A stretch of 64,000 nt of DNA. Source: Propionibacteriaceae bacterium UBA7704. Its GTDB lineage: Bacteria > Actinomycetota > Actinomycetes > Propionibacteriales > Propionibacteriaceae. This document shows positions 16,142-23,541 of the stretch, piece after piece. The stretch covers positions 62,526 to 126,525 of the forward strand of contig DLGC01000020.1 in assembly GCA_002482525.1 (NCBI GenBank), in the 5' to 3' direction. The notes under the pieces were generated by a model that did not search any database, was not told the DNA's origin, and was given only the letters and a program-made list of their open reading frames with translations. Position 1 is the stretch's first letter, and the number at the start of each line of letters is the position of its first letter. Position numbers and translations under genes: made by a program.

Positions 16142-17443
16142 TCAGCGAACCACTGGATGCAACGCAGGATCATCCACCGCGAAGGTGCGTACCGGGCCAG
16201 GCCCGGTGTCCGCAGTCTCGAAGCGGACCGTCACCTTCCCCAGACCCGATCCCCATACCCAACCGGCACCGAACTCGTCGTGGCTCACATCGGTACCGGG
16301 AAGCCAGTCACGCGGATGCCTGTTTACCGGTACATCGGTCTCTTCGACCACCCGGCTGGCCGGCCCAGACTCCACATCGAACAGCGGCTCCTGCGCGGTC
16401 TCCACCAGGCCGGAGACCCCCACGCCGAGCAGCCTGACACCGCCGCTGAGGTCGAGGCCCTGCAGGAGTTCGGTTGCGACCTGCGCCACGATCTCGGTTC
16501 GATCCGTGGCACCGTTGAGGGTACGTGAGCGGCTCACCGAGGAGAAGTCCGGATAGCGCACCTTGATAGTGACCGTCCGAGCGAATAGTCCCGCCTTCAC
16601 CAGGCGCTTCACCACACTCGCAGCGTGCCGTTCGGCGACCTGGGTCAGCACCGCCAGGTCGGCGATATCGTGTTCAAAGGTGTCCTCGACCGAGATTGAC
16701 TTCGTCTCACGCTCGGGTTTGACGTCGCGCTCGTCCTCGGCCTTGGCCAGGCGATGCAGATGTTCACCACCAACGCGACCCAACTCACGAATCAGTTCAG
16801 CCTCGCTCAGCGCGCGCAAGTCGGCAATGGTCACTACCCCCAACCGGGACAGTCGCTCCATGGTGGCCGGCCCGACGCCCGGGATGGCCCGGGCCGGCAA
16901 CCGCGCGATGGTGGCCAGTTCGGTGCCTGCACTGACCAGGCGGATGCCATCGGGCTTAGCGAGCTCACTGGCGACCTTGGCAATGAACTTCGATGTGCCC
17001 AAGCCGACCGACGCCGTCAAGCCACCAGTCGCCTCGGTGACGTCGGCGCGCAGCCGTCGCGCCAACTCGAGCAGGGAGGCATCATCCAGCGCCCGACCGG
17101 AACCGGCCGCCAGGTCGACGAAGGCCTCATCCAGACTGAGCGGTTCAACCAACGGCGAGAGTTCCCGTAGCAGCCCCATGACAATCTGGCTCGCCTCACG
17201 GTAGGCGCCAAACCGCCCGGCCAGATAGGCCGCGTTCGGGCAGCGCCGCCGAGCTTCGTGCATCGGCATGGCCGAGCCCACCCCAAACACCCGGGCTTCG
17301 TAGGACGCGGTGGAGACTACCCCGCGCAGTCCCACTCCCCCCACGATCACCGGCTTGCCGCGCAGCGAAGGCTTGTCGCGCTGCTCCACTGCGGCGAAGA
17401 AGGCATCCAGGTCCAGATGCAGAATGCTGGCCGTGCTGCGCAC
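16142..17443 (-). CDS. dinB: DNA polymerase IV (Y-family translesion polymerase)
   Basis: DinB copies past damaged bases. The 433-residue protein carries the first catalytic Asp in LHLDLDAFFAAVEQ. It has the finger motif STASYEARVFGVGSAM, the SLDEAFVDL palm motif with Asp and Glu, and helix-hairpin-helix residues IPGVGPATMERL. The little-finger domain follows, with a C-terminal extension of about 60 residues. No clear beta-clamp motif is obvious by eye. It begins two bases after the folA stop, so it ends a five-gene run rph-rdgB-thyA-folA-dinB. No LexA box was recognised. Confidence 0.95.
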   Translation of the reverse strand: MRSTASILHLDLDAFFAAVEQRDKPSLRGKPVIVGGVGLRGVVSTASYEARVFGVGSAMPMHEARRRCPNAAYLAGRFGAYREASQIVMGLLRELSPLVEPLSLDEAFVDLAAGSGRALDDASLLELARRLRADVTEATGGLTASVGLGTSKFIAKVASELAKPDGIRLVSAGTELATIARLPARAIPGVGPATMERLSRLGVVTIADLRALSEAELIRELGRVGGEHLHRLAKAEDERDVKPERETKSISVEDTFEHDIADLAVLTQVAERHAASVVKRLVKAGLFARTVTIKVRYPDFSSVSRSRTLNGATDRTEIVAQVATELLQGLDLSGGVRLLGVGVSGLVETAQEPLFDVESGPASRVVEETDVPVNRHPRDWLPGTDVSHDEFGAGWVWGSGLGKVTVRFETADTGPGPVRTFAVDDPALHPVVR

Positions 17444-17445
17444 CG

Positions 17446-17943
17446 CTACTCCACGCGCTGGTAGCCCACGAAGTCGAACTCCTGGTGCGGCTCACGACGC
17501 ACCTCGACCCATTCGGCCGCGGCCACCTCGGGGAAGTGGACGCTCCCTTCGGCCTCGGCGTGCACCTCGGTGAGATCCAGATCGGTCAGGAACGGCCACG
17601 CCTGGGCATAAATGCTGCCGCCACCGGCCACGTACACCTCGTCGTCGTCCAGACTGCGCGCCAGGTCCACGGCGGCCGCCACCGAGGACACCGCGAATCC
17701 GGTGGCTTTGCCGTCAGTGGGAAGCTCCACGTCGTCAGGCTTGCTGGTGACCACGATGGTGGTGCGTCCGGGCAGCCAGCGTCCAATGGCATCCAAGGTG
17801 CGTCGTCCCATGATCATGGGGTGCCCACTGGTCACCTTCTTGTAGCGGGCCCAGTCCTCGGCGAACTCGAAGGGTTGGCGTTCGCCGTCGCCGAGTACCC
17901 CGTTGGCAGCGACGATGGCAATCGCAATGATCCGGGTACTCAT
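17446..17943 (-). CDS. folA: Dihydrofolate reductase
   Basis: The enzyme reduces dihydrofolate to tetrahydrofolate with NADPH. The 165-residue protein shows IAIVAANGVLGDG at the N-terminus, then WARYKKVTSGHPMIMGRRTL, the Gly-rich VYVAGGGSIYAQA and a C-terminal beta-strand region. The active-site acid (Glu in FEFAEDWAR) is in place. It overlaps thyA by ATGA (17940-17943), the common pairing that regenerates folate used by thymidylate synthase. Confidence 0.95.
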   Translation of the reverse strand: MSTRIIAIAIVAANGVLGDGERQPFEFAEDWARYKKVTSGHPMIMGRRTLDAIGRWLPGRTTIVVTSKPDDVELPTDGKATGFAVSSVAAAVDLARSLDDDEVYVAGGGSIYAQAWPFLTDLDLTEVHAEAEGSVHFPEVAAAEWVEVRREPHQEFDFVGYQRVE

Positions 17944-18734
17944 ACCGAGATCGGCGCCTTAATCCCCGGGTGCGGGTCGTAGTCGATGATCTCGATGTCA
18001 CTGAGCTCGAAGGCGTCGATGTCGGTCACGTTCGGATTCAACACCAGCTTCGGCAGCGGACGTGGTTCCCGCGTGAGCTGCAGCTTGGCCTGCTCGAGGT
18101 GGTTCAGGTACAGGTGGGTGTCGCCCAGGGTATGCACGAAGTCGCCAACCTCAAGGTCGGTGAGCTGTGCGATCAGGTGAGTCAACAGCGCATAGGAGGC
18201 GATGTTGAACGGCACCCCCAAGAAGGTGTCGGCCGAGCGCTGGTAGAGCTGGCAGCTCAGCTTGCCGTCGGCTACATAGAACTGGAAAAAGGCGTGGCAC
18301 GGCGGCAGTGCCATCTGGTCGAGTTGACCGACATTCCAGGCGCTGACGATGTGTCGGCGGCTGTCAGGGTTGTTGCGGATGGAGTCGATGACCCCCTTGA
18401 TCTGGTCGACGTGACCACCGTCCGGAGTCGGCCATGATCGCCACTGGTAGCCGTAAATCGGGCCGAGGTCGCCGTTGTCGTCGGCCCATTCATCCCAGAT
18501 GCTGATGCGGTTCTCATGCAGCCAGGCCACATTCGTCGAACCGCGCAGGAACCACAGCAGTTCGCCGAAGATGCTGCGGGTATGCAGCTTCTTGGTGGTC
18601 AGCAGTGGGAAACCCTCAGCCAGGTTGAACCGCATCTGGTGACCGAACACGCTCAGCGTCCCGGTGCCGGTGCGATCGGACTTCGCCACGCCTTCGGTCA
18701 GCACCCGGTCGAGCATGTCCAGGTATTGCTTCAT
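17940..18734 (-). CDS. thyA: Thymidylate synthase
   Basis: ThyA converts dUMP to dTMP using methylene-tetrahydrofolate. The 264-residue length is the classic short form of E. coli. The catalytic Cys lies in LPPCHAFFQFYV (about residue 146). The motifs RTGTGTLSVFGHQMRF, YGYQWRSWP and a C-terminal PHPGIKAPISV are present. It sits between rdgB and folA with four-base overlaps on both sides, forming a nucleotide-metabolism operon. Confidence 0.97.
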   Translation of the reverse strand: MKQYLDMLDRVLTEGVAKSDRTGTGTLSVFGHQMRFNLAEGFPLLTTKKLHTRSIFGELLWFLRGSTNVAWLHENRISIWDEWADDNGDLGPIYGYQWRSWPTPDGGHVDQIKGVIDSIRNNPDSRRHIVSAWNVGQLDQMALPPCHAFFQFYVADGKLSCQLYQRSADTFLGVPFNIASYALLTHLIAQLTDLEVGDFVHTLGDTHLYLNHLEQAKLQLTREPRPLPKLVLNPNVTDIDAFELSDIEIIDYDPHPGIKAPISV

Positions 18735-19339
18735 CGCTTCCCCAGTTGTTTCTTCAACAGTGGCACCATCTTACGGACGGCCTTGCCGCGATGGCTGATG
18801 GCGTCCTTGACCTCGGGTTCGAGTTCGGCGTTGGTCTTGGAGTACCCCTCGGCGATGAAGATCGGGTCGTAGCCGAAGCCGTGCTTCCCGCGAGGTTCGA
18901 GCACCAGGCGGCCTTCCATGACGCCCCGTACCAGACGCTCGGTGCCTTCGGGAGTGACCATGGCCATGGCGCAGACGAACCGAGCGGTGCGATCCTCCTC
19001 GGCAGTGTCGTGCAGTTGGGCCAACAGCAGGTTCAGATTGGATTCGTCGGTGGCATCAGGCCCCGACCACCGTGCCGAGCGGACCCCGGGCATCCGATTG
19101 AGCAGATCCACTTCTAGACCTGAGTCGTCGGCCACAGCGATCACTCCGGTGGCCGCAGCCGCGGCGCGCGCCTTGATCAAGGCGTTGCCCTCGAAGGTCC
19201 GCTCGGTCTCGGCGGGCTCGGGATAGGCGGGAAAGTCGCGTAGCGCCTTCACCTCGGCGCTCACCTGTGCGGTAGTCAGCACCCGGTGCAGTTCGGTGGC
19301 CTTCTTGGCGTTATGGGTTGCCACCACGATCACGGTCAT
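18731..19339 (-). CDS. rdgB: XTP/dITP diphosphatase (RdgB/HAM1)
   Basis: RdgB hydrolyses non-canonical purine triphosphates and keeps inosine and xanthosine out of nucleic acids. The 202-residue protein has VVATHNAKKATELHRVL at the start. The central VIAVADDSGLEVDLLNRMPG carries the metal-binding Asp residues. GKHGFGYDPIF and SHRGKAVRKM lie near the C-terminus. It overlaps rph upstream and thyA downstream by four bases each. The rph-rdgB pair is a well-known arrangement. Confidence 0.97.
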   Translation of the reverse strand: MTVIVVATHNAKKATELHRVLTTAQVSAEVKALRDFPAYPEPAETERTFEGNALIKARAAAAATGVIAVADDSGLEVDLLNRMPGVRSARWSGPDATDESNLNLLLAQLHDTAEEDRTARFVCAMAMVTPEGTERLVRGVMEGRLVLEPRGKHGFGYDPIFIAEGYSKTNAELEPEVKDAISHRGKAVRKMVPLLKKQLGKR

Positions 19340-20061
19340 CGAGCCAAGGCCTCACTTTGCGCGTCGGTGAGTTGCCGACAACCGGCCAGCCCGAGATCAA
19401 GCAGCTGATCCAACATGGCGCGGGTGAAGGGTGTGCCTTCGGCGGTGCCTTGGACTTCGATCAGATCCCCGGTGCCGGTGGCCACCACGTTCAGATCCAC
19501 CTCGGCAGTGGAATCCTCGGTGTAGCACAGATCCAGCAGCGCGTCCTCGCCGACCACGCCGACCGATACCGCCGCAACTGAGCCCGTCAGCGGTTCACCG
19601 ACCAAGAGTTCTCGCTGACGCAACCAAGACACCGCATCAACCAGCGCAACATAGGCCCCGGTGATGGACGCGGTGCGTGTGCCGCCGTCGGCCTGCAGCA
19701 CATCACAGTCCAACACGATGGTGTTCTCCCCCAGTGCTGCATAGTCGATGACGGCCCGCAGACTGCGTCCGATCAGACGGCTGATTTCGTGGGTCCGACC
19801 ACCGATGCGCCCTTTGACGGCCTCGCGGTCACTGCGGGTATTGGTGGCTCGCGGCAGCATCGCGTACTCGGCGGTCACCCAGCCCAGACCGCTGCCCTTG
19901 CGCCAGCGCGGCACTCCCTCGGTAACCGAGGCCGCTACCAACACCTTGGTGGCGCCGAACTCCACCAACACCGAGCCCTCGGCATGATCCAGCCAGTTTC
20001 GAGTGATTCGGACATTGCGGAGTTGATCAGGTGTGCGACCATCGATTCGGGTGTCTGCCAT
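19336..20061 (-). CDS. rph: Ribonuclease PH
   Basis: RNase PH trims tRNA 3' ends using phosphate. The 241-residue protein has the expected RTPDQLRNVRITRNWLDHAE start and SVTEGVPRWRKGSGLGWVTAEYAMLP (shortened here to GSGLGWVTAEYAMLP). RIGGRTHEISRLIGRSLRA and DCDVLQADGGTRTASITGA follow. ATG 20061 is preceded six bases upstream by TAAGGT (20068-20073), the leaderless pattern. It is the first gene of the run that continues through rdgB, thyA, folA and dinB. Confidence 0.97.
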   Translation of the reverse strand: MADTRIDGRTPDQLRNVRITRNWLDHAEGSVLVEFGATKVLVAASVTEGVPRWRKGSGLGWVTAEYAMLPRATNTRSDREAVKGRIGGRTHEISRLIGRSLRAVIDYAALGENTIVLDCDVLQADGGTRTASITGAYVALVDAVSWLRQRELLVGEPLTGSVAAVSVGVVGEDALLDLCYTEDSTAEVDLNVVATGTGDLIEVQGTAEGTPFTRAMLDQLLDLGLAGCRQLTDAQSEALAR

Positions 20062-20129
20062 GTCGCCACCTTATCGGCAGCGATGCCGGCGACAGGCCAA
20101 GGCCCCACTGCCCAAAAGGCGGACACGAT

Positions 20130-20159
20130 TTGAATCCCCTATACCCTGGGGGGTATCGT
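20130..20159 (+). promoter_or_regulatory. Promoter with CsoR/CstR-like operator for the microprotein-rhodanese pair
   Basis: A -35-like TTGAAT (20130-20135) and a -10-like TATCGT (20154-20159) are 18 bases apart. The spacer contains ATACCCTGGGGGGTAT (20141-20156), whose outer arms ATACCC/GGGTAT are inverted repeats. G/C-tract sites of this shape are bound by CsoR-family regulators, including the persulfide sensor CstR that controls rhodanese genes. No csoR-like gene is in the window. Confidence 0.6.
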
Positions 20160-20188
20160 TTTCGGTGTCCGCGAGTTAGGAGAATCCC

Positions 20189-20356
20189 ATGTGCAGTCCG
20201 GTCCGTTGTCGTCAGTGCGGCAAGACCACCTGGTCCGGTTGTGGCCAGCATGTTGCGTCCATCAAGGCTATGGTTCCGGCCGACCAGTGGTGCAATGGCC
20301 ACGGGTCCAGCGGCGGCGCCCGCTCCGGTGGCCTCTTCGGCGGCTTCGGTCGGTGA
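20189..20356 (+). CDS. 55-residue Cys-rich microprotein
   Basis: A clear ribosome site (AGGAG) precedes ATG 20189. The 55-residue product begins MCSPVRCRQCGKTTWSGCGQ and has two CxxC-like pairs, a conserved-looking HV after them and a Gly/Ser-rich end. I recall similar small proteins with CGKTTWxGCG in other actinobacteria, usually called hypothetical, but cannot check it. The Cys pattern suggests metal binding or reaction with sulfane sulfur. The stop overlaps the GTG start of the rhodanese lipoprotein gene (GTGA, 20353-20356), so the two are coupled and probably work together under the CsoR/CstR-like site. Confidence 0.75.
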   Translation: MCSPVRCRQCGKTTWSGCGQHVASIKAMVPADQWCNGHGSSGGARSGGLFGGFGR

Positions 20357-20784
20357 AACTCATCCCCAGGCTGGCCGCTCTGGTGGCCGTCGCCGCGCTT
20401 CTGGTCGGGTGCTCCAGCTCTCCCTTGAGCCCCACGACCGGACCCACCGCAGCGACGGCCCCAGCGGCCGGATCTTCGGTATCGCCGGCTAACTTCGCAG
20501 CAGCGACGAAGTTGCCCGACACCGTGATCCTCGATGTTCGCACTCCGCAAGAGTTCGCCTCCGGCCACCTGGCCAACGCGGTGAACGTCGATGTGGAGAA
20601 CTCCGGATTCATGACCAATATCGCCGCCTTGGATCAGTCCAAGACCTATGCGGTGTATTGCCGATCCGGAAACCGGTCCAAGGTCGCCATGTCAGCCATG
20701 GCACAGGCTGGGTTCATCCAGTTCTACGACTTGGACGGCGGCATCAACGCCTGGCAATCCGCCGGCGGCGAAGTAGTGAGCTAA
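20353..20784 (+). CDS. Rhodanese-domain lipoprotein
   Basis: Rhodaneses move sulfane sulfur through an active-site persulfide. The 143-residue product starts at a GTG overlapping the microprotein stop. It has a lipoprotein signal (AALVAVAALLVGCSS, Cys near residue 18), so it should be anchored outside the membrane. A Ser/Thr/Pro/Ala linker leads to a single rhodanese domain with VILDVRTPQEFASGHLANAV, the active loop YCRSGNRS (Cys near residue 102) and a C-terminal GGINAWQ. The CRSGNRS loop fits thiosulfate- or polysulfide-type rhodaneses. A strong hairpin follows the gene. Confidence 0.93.
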   Translation: MKLIPRLAALVAVAALLVGCSSSPLSPTTGPTAATAPAAGSSVSPANFAAATKLPDTVILDVRTPQEFASGHLANAVNVDVENSGFMTNIAALDQSKTYAVYCRSGNRSKVAMSAMAQAGFIQFYDLDGGINAWQSAGGEVVS

Positions 20785-20800
20785 CGGAAATATCCCCCGT

Positions 20801-20839
20801 CCAGCGGCCCTCAACCTGACTCAGGCTGAGGGCCGCTGG
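20801..20839 (+). terminator. Terminator hairpin after the rhodanese gene
   Basis: A 13-base perfect stem (20801-20813 with 20827-20839) is extended by an inner CCTG/CAGG stem. No T-run follows, as is common for high-GC terminators. It lies 16 bases after the stop codon. Confidence 0.75.
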
Positions 20840-20963
20840 TCATTGTGCCCCCGGAAACTCCCCCGGATCCTGATCCCCGCCGGCACCAACACCGCCAGGG
20901 CCGCGCACCACGGCTGCCGACGGCGTCGGCGGCTAGTCTGCGAGGGATATCGAAGGAGAGGTC

Positions 20964-22187
20964 ATGACCGAACCGCTGGGCCGCCGCTTCTGGGCGGTAT
21001 GGCTGAGCAGTTCGAGTTCCTTCCTGGCCGAAGGCCTGCTGCTTGGCGCGGTTCCGCTGCTGGCGGCCACCCTCACGCTGGACGCGCGACTCATATCGAT
21101 CACTGACGCCGTTCAACAAGCCGGCTGGTTGCTGCTCGGGCTCACCTCCGGGATCGCCGCCGACCGTCTGCCCCGACTTCGCATCATGTGGCTGGCCAAT
21201 GCGGCCCGGGCCGTCATCGCCTTCACCTTTGCCATGGTGGTCATGATCGGGCACGCATCGTTGCCGACCTTGTATCTGCTCGGCCTCCTGCTGGGCCTCG
21301 CCGCGCCGTTCTTCGACAACGCGTCGTCGGCAGTGCTGCCCGAACTGGTCCAACCGCACCAGTTCCAATGGGCGAACTCGCTAACCCAGATGGCGCTGGC
21401 CCTGGCGGCGACCCTCATCGGGCCCCTGATCGGATCGGCAGCTTTCGTGCTGTGGCCGGCCGCTCCCTTCTGGTTCGCTGCGGCGGCCTTCGCCGTGGGC
21501 GCCCTCGTCTCGGCCATCGCCTCACGAGTCGCGGGCGCCGCACCGGCGTCGAAGGACACGGCCGACCACCGCGAGCTACTGATGCAGGGACTGACCTACC
21601 TGTGGCGCCATCGGGAACTGCGCAGCCTCGCCATCGCTGTGGGCGTGGTCAATTTCGTCATGACCGGAGTCATCGCGGTCCTGGTTCTCTACGTGCTGCA
21701 GATACTGCACCTTCCGCAATCGGCCTACGGCGTTGTGGTCGCCATGTTCGCGGTCGGCGGCCTGGCCGGCGCGTTGCTGACCTCGCGGATCACGGCGCTG
21801 ATCGGCGAGCGCACCAGCGTCCTGGTCGCCCTCGGCTTCTTCGGAGCGTCGATGATCGCACTGGGTGTCTTTCCGATGGTCGGCGTCGCATTCCCGGCGA
21901 TCGCGGTGGCCGGCTTCTTCTCCATGGTCTGGAATGTGACCGTCAACAGCTACCGGCAGCGCGTCGTTCCCCTGGATCTGCTGGGACGAGTCACTTCGGT
22001 GTTTCGGATGCTGGCTTTCCTGGCGATGCCCGTCGGCGCGCTCGCTGCGGGCATGCTCAGCCATTCACTAGGGCTGCCGGTCACCTACCTGCTCGGCGGG
22101 GTATTGCTGTTGATCAGCGGTAGCTGGACCGCCACCCAGATCGGCGGCATGCCCAACCATCCCGAGCGGGAAGCTCACATCGGGTAG
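20964..22187 (+). CDS. MFS transporter
   Basis: The 407-residue protein has twelve hydrophobic segments. The MFS loop motif GIAADRLPRLRIM follows helix 2, and an acidic/basic central loop carries the sequence between the halves. ATG 20964 has AAGGAG upstream and a -10-like TAGTCT at 20933-20938. It resembles macrolide-type or MFS_3 efflux pumps, but no substrate can be inferred. Its last 13 bases overlap the 3' end of the convergent murI gene. With the two preceding genes it forms a plus-strand block inserted between rph and murI, which in many actinobacteria lie closer together. Confidence 0.88.
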   Translation: MTEPLGRRFWAVWLSSSSSFLAEGLLLGAVPLLAATLTLDARLISITDAVQQAGWLLLGLTSGIAADRLPRLRIMWLANAARAVIAFTFAMVVMIGHASLPTLYLLGLLLGLAAPFFDNASSAVLPELVQPHQFQWANSLTQMALALAATLIGPLIGSAAFVLWPAAPFWFAAAAFAVGALVSAIASRVAGAAPASKDTADHRELLMQGLTYLWRHRELRSLAIAVGVVNFVMTGVIAVLVLYVLQILHLPQSAYGVVVAMFAVGGLAGALLTSRITALIGERTSVLVALGFFGASMIALGVFPMVGVAFPAIAVAGFFSMVWNVTVNSYRQRVVPLDLLGRVTSVFRMLAFLAMPVGALAAGMLSHSLGLPVTYLLGGVLLLISGSWTATQIGGMPNHPEREAHIG

Positions 22188-22978
22188 ATCTGCTCGACTC
22201 GGTCAACGAAGCCACCCATCAGGCGACTTCCAACACCAGCGAACAGCTCTGGACTGCCGGTGGTGAGAAATTGAAGCCGAGGCGTGCGAGGTTCGTCGTG
22301 AAGCAGTCCGGAATCGGCCAGATTGGCGAAGACCTCACGGGCACACTCTTCCGCCGACGACACCAGAGTCACCTCGTCGCCGACGACGTAGGAGATCACG
22401 CCGGCCAGCAACGGATAGTGGGTACATCCCAGAATGAGCGTGTCGATCTCGGCTTCGCGCAGCGGCAGCAGATAGTCGCGGGCGGCCTGCATGAGCTCTG
22501 GTCCGCTGGTGATGCCCGCCTCCACATATTCCACGAACAGCGGACAGGGCTGGGTGATCAGCTCCACGTCGCGCACTGCCACCAAGGCGTCGTCATAGCT
22601 GCCGGAAGTGGCGGTGGCCGTAGTGCAGATCAGACCGATGCGTCCGGTTCGGGTGGCACGGACGGCGCGCCGAGCTGCCGGGAGGATCACGTCGACCACG
22701 GGCATGTCGTAGCGTTCCCTGGCGTCACGCAGCACCGCAGAGGAGGCCGAGTTGCACGCGATCACCAGCGCTTTCACCCCGGTACCGGCCAGATAGTCCA
22801 GGCATTCCAGGGCGTACTCGCGAACTTCGCCGATGCTCTTGGTGCCGTAGGGAGATCGGGCGGTATCGCCGAGATAGACCATGTCCTCGTTGGGCAGCTG
22901 GTCGCGCAGCGCCCGGGCCACGGTGAGTCCACCGAAGCCGGAGTCGAAAACCCCGATCGGGGCCTCAGAGCCATTCAC
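22175..22978 (-). CDS. murI: Glutamate racemase
   Basis: MurI makes D-glutamate for peptidoglycan, the residue later amidated by MurT/GatD of this window. The 267-residue protein has IGVFDSGFGGLTVARAL with the substrate Ser. The two catalytic Cys are in VIACNSASSAVL (about residue 74) and LILGCTHYPLL (about 186). The start is uncertain. GTG 22978 is favoured because TAGGCT (22987-22992) lies eight bases upstream; an ATG nine codons earlier is possible. The gene is convergent with the MFS gene and overlaps it by 13 bases. Confidence 0.95.
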   Translation of the reverse strand: MNGSEAPIGVFDSGFGGLTVARALRDQLPNEDMVYLGDTARSPYGTKSIGEVREYALECLDYLAGTGVKALVIACNSASSAVLRDARERYDMPVVDVILPAARRAVRATRTGRIGLICTTATATSGSYDDALVAVRDVELITQPCPLFVEYVEAGITSGPELMQAARDYLLPLREAEIDTLILGCTHYPLLAGVISYVVGDEVTLVSSAEECAREVFANLADSGLLHDEPRTPRLQFLTTGSPELFAGVGSRLMGGFVDRVEQIYPM

Positions 22979-23004
22979 AACCCCCGAGCCTATCGCCCCC
23001 AACA

Positions 23005-23098
23005 CCTCAACCTCGTCACCTCGCTACACGTAGTCGAAGTTGCTACCTTCGCGCCTGTAGGAACTTTGATTAGGTGTAGCGAGGTGGAAAGGTTGAGG
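23005..23098. repeat. 94-bp imperfect palindrome
   Basis: Two 42-base arms (23005-23046 and 23057-23098) are inverted copies matching at about 35 of 42 positions by eye, around a 10-base loop (CTTCGCGCCT). The outer 25 bases match at 22 positions. The core includes CACCTCGCTACAC and its complement. The element fills the gap between the murI start region and a small ORF whose ATG lies two bases after the right arm. It could be a large hairpin in RNA, a tandem operator or a small non-autonomous element. No target duplication is obvious. Confidence 0.85.
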
Positions 23099-23099
23099 T

Positions 23100-23264
23100 A
23101 TGGCTGCTGAACCTATCGACGTCACCAAACTGGTGCTGCGCACGCTGCGCTTCCTCGACGATGGGCGCCGCAGCGCGGAGCAACAGTGGCGGCGGCTCAC
23201 TCACACCGACCCCGGGCACACCACGGCCGCGTCCGATCGCCGTCGGCCACCGCAGGTGTGGTAG
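23100..23264 (+). CDS. Possible 54-residue protein of unknown function
   Basis: An ATG right after the palindrome opens a 54-codon frame ending at TAG 23262-23264. The product begins MAAEPIDVTKLVLRTLRFLD, has a basic helix (DGRRSAEQQWRRL) and ends in a Pro/Arg-rich tail. Possible ribosome bases (AAAGG, GAGG) lie within the right palindrome arm. I recognise no family. It stops five bases before the convergent feoC-like gene. It could be a real small protein, a remnant of a longer gene or a chance frame in high-GC DNA. Confidence 0.4.
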   Translation: MAAEPIDVTKLVLRTLRFLDDGRRSAEQQWRRLTHTDPGHTTAASDRRRPPQVW

Positions 23265-23268
23265 CCGA

Positions 23269-23541
23269 CTAGGTTGCGACCGAACAGCCGCCCGCCGCCG
23301 AACAACCCCCACAGCCCGTCGGCGGGCAGCCGATCGGAAGTTCTTGGGACGCCACGCGTCCGGTCCGCACCAGATGATCCAAAGCGGTGCGGATCAACCC
23401 TTCCGTCAAACCAGTGTGGCGCGACATCTCGACCACGGTGGCGGTTCCGGCCGACAGCTCAGCAAGAACCGCACTCAGCGGCCCTGCCGTCGGCGTGGCC
23501 GGAGCGATGGTCAGCGGGGTCAGCACCCGGGCGCCACTCAT
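23269..23541 (-). CDS. FeoC-like winged-helix protein
   Basis: FeoC proteins are small accessory factors of the ferrous iron transporter. This 90-residue protein has a winged-helix-like middle (MSRHTGLTEGLIRTALDHLV) and a Cys-rich end (GCPPTGCGGCSAAGGC) resembling the iron-sulfur or metal cluster of FeoC-type proteins. It starts inside the feoB stop (ATGA, 23538-23541) and is the last gene of the operon. The Cys count and position suggest iron sensing or FeoB stability control. That is inference from the family. Confidence 0.8.
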   Translation of the reverse strand: MSGARVLTPLTIAPATPTAGPLSAVLAELSAGTATVVEMSRHTGLTEGLIRTALDHLVRTGRVASQELPIGCPPTGCGGCSAAGGCSVAT

